A stretch of DNA of 61,222 nt from Muribaculaceae bacterium (GTDB taxonomy: Bacteria; Bacteroidota; Bacteroidia; Bacteroidales; Muribaculaceae): assembly GCA_029068655.1 (NCBI GenBank), contig JAIECF010000107.1, forward strand, positions 1 to 61,222, given 5' to 3'. Under the pieces are notes generated by a model. The model saw nothing but the letters and a program-made list of their open reading frames with translations. It had not been told where the DNA came from and searched no databases. The position numbers and the translations under genes were made by a program. Below, one piece after another: positions 1 to 9,006 of this stretch. The number at the start of each line of letters is the position of its first letter. Positions within the stretch are counted from its first letter, which is position 1.

Positions 1-58
1 AGTTTAATCATGAAATAACCTACAACCTCACGACACATAAACTACAGGTAAAAAAGAT

Positions 59-1708
59 ATGTTAGAAAAATTTCTGGATAAGACGGATTTCTCGTCTTAT
101 GAAGATTTTATGGCCAATTTTAAAGTAAATGTGCCTGAAAATTTCAATTTCGGATATGACGTTGTCGATGCTTGGGCAGAAAAAGAACCGCACAAGGAAG
201 CCTTGCTATGGACCAACGACAAGGGAGAATGCCGTCATTTCACTTTTGCGGACATCAAACGAGAATCAGACAAGACAGCTTCATTCTTCCAATCTCTCGG
301 GATCGGCAGAGGAGATCGCGTAATGCTTATTCTAAAGCGTCACTATCAGTTCTGGTTTTCAATAGTAGCCCTTCATAAGCTGGGTGCAACGGTGATTCCC
401 GCCACACACCTTCTTACCCCGAAAGACATCAAATACCGCTGCGAGATGGCCGACATAAAGATGATAGTTTGCGCGGGAGATCAAGTAATCGTAGAGCACA
501 TAGAGAAAGCCCTTCCTCAGTGTCCATCAGTGAAGGCGGTTGTGTCTACAGGCCCTATAGTACCCGAAGGCTGGTATGACTTCAATTCTTCCATAGAAAA
601 AGAGGCTCCGTTCAAGCGTCCGGAACTGGCAAATACCAACGACGACGTCAGCCTCTTGTATTTTACATCGGGCACCACCGGTGAACCCAAGATGGTAGCA
701 CATGATTTCACATATCCACTGGGCCATATAATCACAGCAAGCTATTGGCACAATCTCAACGAAGAAAGCCTTCATCTCACACTCGCCGACACCGGATGGG
801 GAAAAGCCGTATGGGGAAAGCTCTACGGGCAATGGATAGCCGGAGCAGATGTGTTTGTATACGATTTCGACAAATTCGAGCCGATAGATGTACTTCATAT
901 GATTCAGGACTACCACATCACGTCGCTATGCGCTCCTCCTACCATCTTCCGTTTCCTCATCCGTGAAGACCTATCGAAATTCGACCTTAAAACCCTCAGA
1001 TACTGCACTATCGCAGGCGAAGCTCTTAATCCCAGTGTCTTCGACGAATGGAAAAAGCTCACCGGCCTTCGACTGATGGAAGGATTCGGCCAAACCGAGA
1101 CAACTCTGACAGTCGCGACCTATCCATGGTGTGAGCCGAAACCCGGCTCAATGGGACTCAAGGGTCCGGAATATGACATAGATCTGGTAGATGACAACGA
1201 CGAACCGGTGGAAGATGGTGTACATGGAGAGATTGTAGTGAGATTGCATCCCGGAAAGAAGCCGCTCGGCCTTTTCAAGGAATACCTCAACGATGAAGAA
1301 CTCACCAATGAAGCCATGCACGACGGATTGTATCACACAGGCGACGTGGCATGGCGAGATGAAGACGGATACTATTGGTTTGTGGGCCGCAAGGATGACG
1401 TTATCAAGTCATCAGGCTACAGGATCGGTCCGTTTGAGGTAGAGAGTGCCTTGATGACCCATCCGGCGGTGGTAGAATGCGCCATAACAGGCGTACCGGA
1501 TGAAGTACGTGGACAGGTCGTTAAGGCTACGGTAGTTCTTGCCAATGACTATAAGGGGAAGGAAGGTCCGGAACTCATAAAGGATATCCAGAACCATGTG
1601 AAACGCGTGACAGCTCCATATAAATACCCCAGAATAGTTGAGTTTGTAGAGGAATTGCCCAAGACTATCTCTGGCAAAATCCGCAGAGCTGCTATCAGAA
1701 AGGACTGA
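59..1708 (+). CDS. AMP-forming acyl-CoA ligase (medium-chain acyl-CoA synthetase type)
   Basis: Predicted cytosolic enzyme that activates a carboxylic acid with ATP to an acyl-adenylate and then forms the acyl-CoA. The 549 residues follow the ANL superfamily plan: the phosphate loop YFTSGTTGEPKMV at about residues 201-213, the stretch GFGQTE in the large domain, the hinge and GYRIGPFEVES at about 453-463, and a small C-terminal domain with TISGKIRR, whose lysine (about K540) is the conserved catalytic lysine. It is shorter than true acetate Acs (about 650 residues) and resembles medium-chain or aryl ligases; the substrate cannot be read from sequence. It lies alone upstream of the purine promoter, and no convincing promoter is visible in the 58 bases before it. 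Confidence 0.9.
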   Translation: MLEKFLDKTDFSSYEDFMANFKVNVPENFNFGYDVVDAWAEKEPHKEALLWTNDKGECRHFTFADIKRESDKTASFFQSLGIGRGDRVMLILKRHYQFWFSIVALHKLGATVIPATHLLTPKDIKYRCEMADIKMIVCAGDQVIVEHIEKALPQCPSVKAVVSTGPIVPEGWYDFNSSIEKEAPFKRPELANTNDDVSLLYFTSGTTGEPKMVAHDFTYPLGHIITASYWHNLNEESLHLTLADTGWGKAVWGKLYGQWIAGADVFVYDFDKFEPIDVLHMIQDYHITSLCAPPTIFRFLIREDLSKFDLKTLRYCTIAGEALNPSVFDEWKKLTGLRLMEGFGQTETTLTVATYPWCEPKPGSMGLKGPEYDIDLVDDNDEPVEDGVHGEIVVRLHPGKKPLGLFKEYLNDEELTNEAMHDGLYHTGDVAWRDEDGYYWFVGRKDDVIKSSGYRIGPFEVESALMTHPAVVECAITGVPDEVRGQVVKATVVLANDYKGKEGPELIKDIQNHVKRVTAPYKYPRIVEFVEELPKTISGKIRRAAIRKD

Positions 1709-1754
1709 ATTAATTGCTGAAAGTATGTAAAAAACGACAGTGTGGATTCTGAAA

Positions 1755-1786
1755 TTTGGAAAATTCAAAGTTTTTGATTAACTTTG
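1755..1786 (+). promoter_or_regulatory. Bacteroidetes-type promoter for the purine leader RNA and purine cluster
   Basis: TTTG (1755-1758), 20 nt, then TAACTTTG (1779-1786): an exact match to the Bacteroidetes primary-sigma promoter (TTTG near -33, TAnnTTTG near -7). Transcription should begin near 1792-1794, more than 200 nt before purE, so a long structured leader or separate RNA is made first. Confidence 0.8.
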
Positions 1787-1792
1787 CACCAA

Positions 1793-2002
1793 GTTTTCAC
1801 AAAAAGAATTCGACACCGGAACATGCTCATCTCACGTAAGCAAAGACGACGCCATAAACATCAGTCATTCCGCCTGTTGCAAATCAGCAAGAGGGTTATC
1901 GCACAAGTGTGCGGACTTGATGTCAAGCCAAGTCGTGCAGTTTCGGATCAATACGTATAGGACAGACCGCGTTCCGACTATTCGGAATGCGGTCTTGCAT
2001 TT
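1793..2002 (+). ncRNA. Structured leader or small RNA upstream of purE; 6S-like candidate
   Basis: About 200 nt lie between the promoter and a terminator-like hairpin, with no credible ORF. Long-range pairings bring the ends together: 1816-1822 with 1940-1946 (7 bp, one G-U), 1846-1850 with 1932-1936, and 1858-1866 with 1914-1923 (9 bp, one bulge). Inside are two local hairpins, 1873-1880 with 1887-1894 and CGCACA/TGTGCG at 1900-1913. A rod-like RNA of this length with internal bubbles, next to a purine gene, fits 6S RNA; 6S genes adjoin purine or folate genes in several phyla (for example ssaA near purK in cyanobacteria). A purine-responsive leader is the alternative. The 6S label is an inference; the foldable RNA is seen directly. 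Confidence 0.5.
1965..2002 (+). terminator. Terminator-like hairpin just upstream of purE
   Basis: Stem 1965-1977 pairs with 1982-1994 (13 bp with one G-U, loop CTAT), followed by the T-rich TTGCATTT. It would end the leader RNA, or attenuate purE, whose start codon is about 20 nt further on. An ATG at 1987 lies inside this stem and is not the purE start. Confidence 0.65.
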
Positions 2003-2013
2003 ATATAAACACA

Positions 2014-2493
2014 ATGACAGCAATGAAAATCGGTATTGTAATGGGTTCAGCATCCGACTGGCCCGTAATGAAAGGAAGTGCTGAGATTCTCGATGAATTC
2101 GGCGTAGAATACGACAAAAAAGTGCTTAGCGCACACCGCACTCCCCATGAGCTTGAAGCATGGGTATCTGGTGCGCGCGAGGCAGGATATGCCGCCATCA
2201 TCGCCGCAGCAGGAGGTGCGGCACACCTGGCAGGAGTTTGCGCCGCATTCACCACTCTCCCGGTCATAGGTGTGCCTATTAAGGCCCGCACGCTTGACGG
2301 TCTCGACTCGCTGCTCTCAATGGTACAGATGCCTTCGGGAATCCCCGTAGCTACAGTCAGCATTGATGGAGCGAAGAACGCTGCGCTTCTTGCAGTAGAG
2401 ATTATGGCGGTCACGGACAAGGGTCTTGAAGAAAAAATGACTGCTTTCCGCAAAAAACAGGCAGAAAAAGTGCTGGCGAGCGAACTGATTTAA
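2014..2493 (+). CDS. purE: N5-carboxyaminoimidazole ribonucleotide mutase PurE
   Basis: Cytosolic purine enzyme converting N5-CAIR to CAIR (class I, normally with PurK) or acting directly on AIR with CO2 (class II). About 159 residues, usual for PurE, with the phosphate-site motif MGSASDWP, the catalytic-region SAHRTPHEL and the Gly/Ala-rich core [11 protein letters not shown]. The open frame extends upstream to 1987, but that ATG is buried in the leader hairpin; the starts at 2014 or 2023 (MKIGIVMG) give the family N-terminus. No purK lies nearby. It is the first gene of the nine-gene purine run. Confidence 0.95.
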   Translation: MTAMKIGIVMGSASDWPVMKGSAEILDEFGVEYDKKVLSAHRTPHELEAWVSGAREAGYAAIIAAAGGAAHLAGVCAAFTTLPVIGVPIKARTLDGLDSLLSMVQMPSGIPVATVSIDGAKNAALLAVEIMAVTDKGLEEKMTAFRKKQAEKVLASELI

Positions 2494-2589
2494 CTGTGAA
2501 TGTTTAAAGAGTTTAGCAGGTATAAAAGGTTTGGCGGAAACAGAAAGACAAAATTAATTCTATCTAACCTTATTCTTTAAGCCAAAGAC

Positions 2590-2626
2590 CTTAAAACCAC
2601 TTAAACCACTTAAACTATTTAAACCA
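2590..2626 (+). repeat. Tandem 9-10 bp repeat before purL
   Basis: Four units CTTAAAACCA, CTTAAACCA, CTTAAACTA, TTTAAACCA run up to 10 nt before the purL ATG. This gap (2494-2636) shows no promoter consensus. It is one of many degenerate start-proximal tandem repeats in the window, here with a 9-10 bp rather than 7 bp period. Confidence 0.8.
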
Positions 2627-2636
2627 ATTGCAATAT

Positions 2637-5600
2637 ATGAAGCAAAACAAACGGATTTTCGTGGAGAAGAGCGGGGCCTACAGGGTTGAGGCCGACAGTC
2701 TCCGTCGGGAACTGAACGAAAACCTTGGCCTTGACATCAAGGACCTGCGTCTGATATGCGTATATGACGTATTCAACGCAGATCCTGCACTTGTAGAAGA
2801 GGCCAAATACCGTGTCTTCGGCGAACCTGCCACCGACACCGTAGTCGAGGATTTTGACCTTAACGGCAAGAAATATCTGGCTGTGGAATGTCTTCCTGGG
2901 CAGTTTGACCAGCGTGCCTCATCGGCGGAAGACTGCATCAAACTGATTGATCCGACCTCTGAGGCAGAGATAAGAAGCGCAAAGCTTATGATTTTCGATG
3001 ACTCCGTATCGGAAGAAGATCTGGAGAAGATAGCCCACTACACGATCAATGCTGTAGAATCACGCAGCAAAGACATGACTGTGCTCTGCCCACCGGAGCG
3101 CGCAACTGCATCTCCGGTAAAAGTACTGGATGGGTTCCGTGAAATCACACTGGAAAAGGCACCTGAGTTCATTAAGGAAATGAGTCTGGCAATGAACGAC
3201 GCAGACCTCATGACAGTAGTGGAATATTTCAATGCCGAAGGGCGAGACCCGAAGGAGACAGAACTCCGCATTCTCGACACTTACTGGAGTGACCACTGCC
3301 GCCATACTACTTTCATGACCGAACTGACCGACATAGAGGTTGAGGATAGCCCCGTAGCAGATGATATAAAGGCCTCTCTTGATCTTTACCTTCAGATGCG
3401 CAAGGATCTGGGGCGCGAGAGTAAACGCATATGTCTCATGGATCTCGCATGCATAGGCGCTCGCTGGCTCAAAGCAAAGGGGATACTTGACGATCAGGAG
3501 GAAAGTGAGGAAAACAACGCATGCTCAATCGTCATCGACGTTGATACCGAGAACGGAGAGAAGGAGAAATGGCTACTGATGTTTAAAAACGAGACACACA
3601 ACCATCCGACAGAGATAGAACCTTTCGGCGGAGCCTCCACCTGCCTTGGTGGAGCCATCCGTGATCCGCTGAGCGGCCGAAGCTATGTATATCAGGCGAT
3701 GCGTGTGACCGGTGCCGGCGATATTTATAAACCGGTAAGCGAGACTATGAAGGGAAAACTTCCCCAGCGCGTGATATCCAAGCGCGCGGCAGCCGGCTAC
3801 AGTAGCTACGGCAACCAGATCGGGCTTGCCACCACGCATGTGCGCGAGATATTCCATCCCAACTATGTCGCAAAGCGCCTTGAGGTCGGAGCTGTCGTCG
3901 GCGCTGTGAAGCAGGCCGACGTACGCCGTGAGCGTCCTGCTGCCGGCGACGTAATACTGATGTTCGGAGGCCGAACAGGCCGTGACGGCATCGGGGGAGC
4001 CACGGGATCAAGCAAGGAGCATAACGTAAGCTCACTTGAACAGTGTGGCAGTGAGGTTCAGAAAGGCAATGCTCCGGAAGAAAGGAAAATTGAACGGCTT
4101 TTCCACCGCCCGGAAGTTACTCGCCTCATCAAGAAATCAAACGACTTCGGTGCAGGCGGCGTAAGCGTAGCTATCGGCGAGCTGGCAGATGGACTCGACA
4201 TTTATCTTGACCGAGTTCCTGTGAAATACAGCGGTCTCAACGCTACGGAGCTTGCAATAAGCGAGAGTCAGGAGCGCATGAGTGTCGTGGTCGAGAAGAA
4301 AGACATGGAGGAATTCATCAGATATTGTCATGAGGAAAATCTGGAGGTGACCCACGTGGCAGATGTCACTGACCGTGGCCGCATGCGCATGATGATGAAC
4401 GGTGAAGTCGTAGCAGACCTGAGCCGAGACTTCATCGACTCAGCTGGAGCCACACGCAAGGCTACAGTCAAGATCGGAGCTGTGGCCTCGGAAATGCCTC
4501 ACAATACCCCGGCATCAATCGAGGAAATGCTTGCCGACGACAATGTCACATCCCAGAAAGGACTCATTGAGATGTTCGACTCTACGATCGGCGCCTCAAC
4601 TGTACTCATGCCTTTCGGAGGAAAGACTCAAGGTACTGAGACTCAGGTCAGCGTACAGAAGCTTCCTACCGGAGGCTTTACCAATACCGCAAGCATGATG
4701 GCCTACGGATTTAATCCCTACATAAGCGAATGGAGTCCTTACCATGGAGCCGCATACGCAGTGGTGGAAGCAGTAGCGAAGGTTGCTGCTGCCGGAGGTG
4801 ACACCACACGCATGCGCTTCTCCTATCAGGAGTATTTCGAGCGTATGCATACAGATAAGTCATGGGGCAAGCCAGCAGCGGCCCTTCTTGGCGCACTCAA
4901 GATGCAGAAGGAATTCGGACTGCCATCCATAGGCGGCAAGGACTCGATGAGCGGAACATTTGCAGACATATCGGTTCCTCCGACACTGATAGCATTCGGA
5001 ATCGTGCCTGTCGACGCCCGAAATGTGATAAGCCCGGAGTTTAAAGAAGCCGGCGACGTGCTCTACCTGCTTGAGGCCAAACCTCTTCCCAACGGCATGC
5101 CCGACACAGATAAGCTTAAGGAAAACTTTGCCGCTATACATCAAGACATCGAGGCCGGACGCATCAAGGCTGCATATGCCCTTGGTTTCGGTGGCCTCGG
5201 TGAAGCTGTTGCGAAGATGAGCTTCGGCAATGAAATAGGCGCTGAAATAGAATATCCGGAGAATGACCTTTACAAATGGAACTATGGAGCTATCCTCGTG
5301 GAAAGTCCAGAGAAACTTGGCAAGGAATATCAGGCTATAGGCGCTACAATCTCCGACCCGATCATCAATATCAATGGAAACCGTAAGGAGATCTTCATGC
5401 TTAAGGAAGCTAACAGCGCACGCTTCAACGAGATCTATCCGGACCATGCCGATACCAAAGGAGTGGCAGAGAATGCAACTTCAGGAGAGAACAAGACAGT
5501 ATGGGCAGGAGAACCGGTTGAACACCCCATAGTATATCTACCGGTATTCCCAGGCACTAACTGCGACTATGATATGATCCGTGCCTTCACCCGCGAGGGA

Positions 5601-6320
5601 GCGTCATGCACTACAAGCGTATTCTGCAATCTGACACCGGAACAGACCAGGGAGTCTGTAGCTACAATGGCTAAGATGATCGACGAGTGCCACGTGCTTG
5701 CTTTCAGCGGAGGATTCTCTCTTGGCGACGAACCTGACGGCAGCGGCAAGTTTATAGCAAGCGTCATTATGAACAACGCAGTGAAAGAAGCCATCGAACG
5801 TCTTCTGAAACGAGGCGGTCTTGTGATCGGCATCTGCAACGGTTTCCAGGCTCTGGTGAAGTCGGGACTTCTCCCATTCGGCAAAATCGGCGAGCTATCT
5901 GCAGAAAGCCCGACACTATTCCGCAATGATATCAACAGGCACATATCACAGATAGCCGTCACCCGTGTAGGAAGTGTGGCATCACCCTGGCTCGACGGAT
6001 TCTCGATCGGTCAGCTGCACTCCATCGCAGTGTCTCATGGCGAGGGTAAATTTACAGCAAGCCCGGAACTCGTGAGACAGCTTGCCGAGGCTGGACAAAT
6101 CGCTTTCCAGTATGCCGACGCATCAGGCAACGCCACGATGACGAGTCCATTCAACCCCAACGGCTCATCTGATGCAATCGAAGGCATAATAAGTCCGGAT
6201 GGTCAGATACTTGGAAAGATGGGCCACTCTGAACGTTATGACGACGGCCTCTTTAAAAACATAGCAGGCGACAAGCGACAGAACCTCTTCGCCAACGCAA
6301 TGAAATATTTCAGAAAGTAA
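2637..6320 (+). CDS. purL: Phosphoribosylformylglycinamidine synthase PurL (large, with glutaminase domain)
   Basis: Converts FGAR plus glutamine and ATP to FGAM. About 1227 residues, the single-chain type: N-terminal linker region, two FGAM synthetase halves (ETHNHPTEIEPFGGAST; GGKDSMSG) and a C-terminal class I glutaminase (FPGTNCDYD near the start of the domain, catalytic Cys about 1067 in GICNGFQAL, and GHSER with the His-Glu pair). The open frame begins at a TTG at 2628, but ATG at 2637 gives the natural start MKQNKRIFVEK. Because the glutaminase is fused, no separate purQ or purS is needed. It lies after purE with a 143-nt gap and before purM. Confidence 0.97.
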   Translation: MKQNKRIFVEKSGAYRVEADSLRRELNENLGLDIKDLRLICVYDVFNADPALVEEAKYRVFGEPATDTVVEDFDLNGKKYLAVECLPGQFDQRASSAEDCIKLIDPTSEAEIRSAKLMIFDDSVSEEDLEKIAHYTINAVESRSKDMTVLCPPERATASPVKVLDGFREITLEKAPEFIKEMSLAMNDADLMTVVEYFNAEGRDPKETELRILDTYWSDHCRHTTFMTELTDIEVEDSPVADDIKASLDLYLQMRKDLGRESKRICLMDLACIGARWLKAKGILDDQEESEENNACSIVIDVDTENGEKEKWLLMFKNETHNHPTEIEPFGGASTCLGGAIRDPLSGRSYVYQAMRVTGAGDIYKPVSETMKGKLPQRVISKRAAAGYSSYGNQIGLATTHVREIFHPNYVAKRLEVGAVVGAVKQADVRRERPAAGDVILMFGGRTGRDGIGGATGSSKEHNVSSLEQCGSEVQKGNAPEERKIERLFHRPEVTRLIKKSNDFGAGGVSVAIGELADGLDIYLDRVPVKYSGLNATELAISESQERMSVVVEKKDMEEFIRYCHEENLEVTHVADVTDRGRMRMMMNGEVVADLSRDFIDSAGATRKATVKIGAVASEMPHNTPASIEEMLADDNVTSQKGLIEMFDSTIGASTVLMPFGGKTQGTETQVSVQKLPTGGFTNTASMMAYGFNPYISEWSPYHGAAYAVVEAVAKVAAAGGDTTRMRFSYQEYFERMHTDKSWGKPAAALLGALKMQKEFGLPSIGGKDSMSGTFADISVPPTLIAFGIVPVDARNVISPEFKEAGDVLYLLEAKPLPNGMPDTDKLKENFAAIHQDIEAGRIKAAYALGFGGLGEAVAKMSFGNEIGAEIEYPENDLYKWNYGAILVESPEKLGKEYQAIGATISDPIININGNRKEIFMLKEANSARFNEIYPDHADTKGVAENATSGENKTVWAGEPVEHPIVYLPVFPGTNCDYDMIRAFTREGASCTTSVFCNLTPEQTRESVATMAKMIDECHVLAFSGGFSLGDEPDGSGKFIASVIMNNAVKEAIERLLKRGGLVIGICNGFQALVKSGLLPFGKIGELSAESPTLFRNDINRHISQIAVTRVGSVASPWLDGFSIGQLHSIAVSHGEGKFTASPELVRQLAEAGQIAFQYADASGNATMTSPFNPNGSSDAIEGIISPDGQILGKMGHSERYDDGLFKNIAGDKRQNLFANAMKYFRK

Positions 6321-6328
6321 TTGAGAAT

Positions 6329-6356
6329 ATTCTCAATTCTCAATTCTCAATTCTCA
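6329..6356 (+). repeat. Four tandem 7-mers ATTCTCA before purM
   Basis: ATTCTCA is repeated four times exactly, starting within the perfect palindrome TTGAGAATATTCTCAA (6321-6336), and ends 12 nt before the purM start. The whole purL-purM gap is made of this repeat, with no promoter match. Confidence 0.9.
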
Positions 6357-6368
6357 ATTATATAAATT

Positions 6369-7394
6369 ATGGCTAAATCATATGAAGCCTCCGGCGTGAA
6401 TCTTGAAGCCGGATATGAAGTAGTGAGCCGCATCAAGAAGCATGTGGCAAGCACAAACCGACCGGGCGTGATGGGAAATATAGGTGCGTTTGGCGGTATG
6501 TTCGACCTCGCGAGCCTCGGATATAAGGAGCCGATACTCGTGAGCGGCACCGATGGTGTCGGCACAAAGCTCAAGATCGCATTCGCAGTGGATAAACATG
6601 ACACTATCGGCATCGATGCAGTCGCAATGTGTGTCAACGACGTGCTTGCCCAAGGTGCCGAACCTCTGTTTTTCCTTGATTATGTAGCGGTCGGCAAGAA
6701 CGAACCCGCTGTGGTGGAAGCTATAGTATCCGGTGTGGCAGAGGGTTGCCGTCAGGCGGGATGTGCATTAATCGGAGGCGAGACCGCCGAGATGCCGGGC
6801 ATGTACCAACCCGGCGACTATGACATCGCCGGATTCACAGTAGGAGCTGTAGACCGTTGCAACCTTATAGACGGCAGCAAGGTTAAGACCGGCGACGTTC
6901 TCATCGGTATCGCTTCATCAGGCGTACACTCCAACGGTTTCTCGCTCGTACGTAAGATTGTAGCAGACGCAGGACTTGAATTCGACAAAAAGTATGAGGA
7001 GACAGGAGACCTGACTTTGGGAGAGATGCTTCTCACACCTACCCGTATCTATGTTAAACCGGTTCTGGATGTTATCCGCAATGTCGACGTTCACGGAGTA
7101 GCCCATATCACCGGAGGAGGCTTCGATGAGAATATCCCGCGTATCCTCCACGATGGTCAAGGCATAGAGGTTAAGGAAGGTAGCTGGGAAATACTCCCGG
7201 TATTCCGACTGCTTGAGAAATATGGCAAGGTGCCTCACCGCGAGATGTTCAACATCTTCAATATGGGCATAGGAATGGTACTTGCGCTCGACGAGAAAGA
7301 CGCAGCTAAAGCCATAGAGATCCTTGAGAAGCATGGCGAGAAAGCCACGGTCATCGGAAAGATAACTGATAAGCCCGGAGTCATGATAGTCTAA
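6369..7394 (+). CDS. purM: Phosphoribosylformylglycinamidine cyclo-ligase (AIR synthase) PurM
   Basis: Closes FGAM to AIR using ATP, the step directly after PurL. The 341 residues match the usual length. The AIRS fold is shown by [12 protein letters not shown], the [19 protein letters not shown] metal and dimer region, the [11 protein letters not shown] motif and the C-terminal [13 protein letters not shown] and NMGIGMV segments. It starts just after the ATTCTCA repeats and follows purL in pathway order, probably on one transcript. The 76-nt gap to purH is A-rich and shows no promoter or terminator. Confidence 0.97.
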   Translation: MAKSYEASGVNLEAGYEVVSRIKKHVASTNRPGVMGNIGAFGGMFDLASLGYKEPILVSGTDGVGTKLKIAFAVDKHDTIGIDAVAMCVNDVLAQGAEPLFFLDYVAVGKNEPAVVEAIVSGVAEGCRQAGCALIGGETAEMPGMYQPGDYDIAGFTVGAVDRCNLIDGSKVKTGDVLIGIASSGVHSNGFSLVRKIVADAGLEFDKKYEETGDLTLGEMLLTPTRIYVKPVLDVIRNVDVHGVAHITGGGFDENIPRILHDGQGIEVKEGSWEILPVFRLLEKYGKVPHREMFNIFNMGIGMVLALDEKDAAKAIEILEKHGEKATVIGKITDKPGVMIV

Positions 7395-7470
7395 ATCATT
7401 CATCGAAGCCTTCCCAACCTTGTAGACATCTTCAACTCCATAAACAACTAAACAACTCAAACACTAAATA

Positions 7471-9000
7471 ATGAGAGCACTAATCAGCGTAAGCGACAAG
7501 CGCGGTGTCGTAGACTTTGCCCGTCAACTTCAGGAAATGGGCTGGGAGATCATAGCTACCGGAGGCACCATGAAAGCCCTCCGCGAAGCCGGACTCAAGA
7601 TCATCAACATCAGCGACGTGACCGGATTTCCGGAAATCTGCGAAGGACGTGTCAAGACTCTTCATCCGAAAGTTCACGGCGGCCTACTGGCTCGCCGTGA
7701 TGTACAGGAACATATGGAAGAGATCGCAGCCAACGGCATAGAGACCATTGAAATGGTATGCGTAAACCTCTATCCGTTTGAAGCTACGATTGCAAAGGAA
7801 GGAGTGACACTGGCCGACGCTGTCGAGAATATCGATATAGGTGGCCCATCAATGCTCCGAAGCGCGGCAAAGAACTTCGCATCCGTAACCGTCGTCTGCG
7901 ATCCCGATGACTATGCCAAGATAATCGAGGAGATACGCGCTACCGGCGACACCACTCTCGAGACACGCTTCAAGCTTTCCGCCAAGGCTTATACACATAC
8001 AGCCCTATACGACAGCCACATAGCGACTTATATGCGCGAGAAGGCAGGGCTGGAAGAAAAACTCTTCCTTTCGTTCGACCGCGTACAGACTCTCCGCTAT
8101 GGTGAGAACCCCCACCAGCAGGCTGCCCTTTATAAAGCACCTGAAGAAGAGTCTTATTCACTGCTGAGCGCAAAGCAACTCAATGGAAAGGAACTCAGCT
8201 ACAACAACATTCAGGATGCCAACGCCGCGCTCAACATCGTGCGCGAGTTTGACGAACCGTTCTGCGTAGGCCTGAAGCATATGAATCCTTGCGGAGCTGC
8301 AGTAGGAATTAATATCGAAGAGGCCTGGCAGAAGGCCTACGAAGCTGATAAAGTCAGCATCTACGGTGGCATCGTGGCTATGAACCGTCCGCTCACGCTT
8401 GAGGTAGCAAAGTCCATGAAACCAATCTTCCTTGAGATAGTGATGGCCCCCGCATTTGAGGCTGACGCCCTGGAACTGCTCAAGACAAAGAAGAATCTTA
8501 GAATTCTTGAAGTGAAGATGGATGGCTCCCGTGAGGCGCAGCGCCAGTATGTAGGGATCAACGGAGGCCTCCTCGTTCAGGATGCCGACACAACTACAAA
8601 AGATGTCACGGCAGACATGACTGTGACTGAGAAGAAACCCACCGATCAGGAACTGAAAGACATGAACTTCGCATGGCGTATCGTAAAGCACGTGAAGAGC
8701 AATGCGATCGTAATCGTAAAGGGGGGCATGACTCTCGGTGTTGGTGCAGGACAGATGAACCGCGTTGGCTCGGCCGATATCGCACTCGAACAGGCACTCG
8801 CATCCGGAATCACGGAAGGCCTCGTGCTTGGCAGCGACGGATTCCTACCTTTCGGCGATACTGTCGAACTTGTAGCTGACAAAGGAGTGACAGCCATCGT
8901 TCAGCCAGGTGGTTCGATCCGCGACCAGGAATCGATCGACAAGGCCAATGAGAAAGGGCTCACAATGCTTTTCACCGGCATGCGCCACTTCAAACACTGA
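7471..9000 (+). CDS. purH: Bifunctional AICAR formyltransferase / IMP cyclohydrolase PurH
   Basis: Catalyses the last two steps to IMP. The 509 residues comprise an N-terminal MGS-like IMP cyclohydrolase domain (VSDKRGVVDFA, ATGGT near residue 30, KTLHPKVHGGLLARR) and a C-terminal formyltransferase domain (LRYGENPHQQA, KHMNPCG with the catalytic Lys-His region, SDGFLPFGD, QPGGSIRDQ). It is followed after 6 nt by purD, so the two are almost certainly cotranscribed. Confidence 0.97.
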   Translation: MRALISVSDKRGVVDFARQLQEMGWEIIATGGTMKALREAGLKIINISDVTGFPEICEGRVKTLHPKVHGGLLARRDVQEHMEEIAANGIETIEMVCVNLYPFEATIAKEGVTLADAVENIDIGGPSMLRSAAKNFASVTVVCDPDDYAKIIEEIRATGDTTLETRFKLSAKAYTHTALYDSHIATYMREKAGLEEKLFLSFDRVQTLRYGENPHQQAALYKAPEEESYSLLSAKQLNGKELSYNNIQDANAALNIVREFDEPFCVGLKHMNPCGAAVGINIEEAWQKAYEADKVSIYGGIVAMNRPLTLEVAKSMKPIFLEIVMAPAFEADALELLKTKKNLRILEVKMDGSREAQRQYVGINGGLLVQDADTTTKDVTADMTVTEKKPTDQELKDMNFAWRIVKHVKSNAIVIVKGGMTLGVGAGQMNRVGSADIALEQALASGITEGLVLGSDGFLPFGDTVELVADKGVTAIVQPGGSIRDQESIDKANEKGLTMLFTGMRHFKH

Positions 9001-9006
9001 TCAAGA

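Noticed and set aside
4860-5447. 195-codon open frame on the minus strand inside purL
   Set aside because: It lies entirely within a conserved enzyme gene in another frame, with no promoter or family features; a shadow frame.
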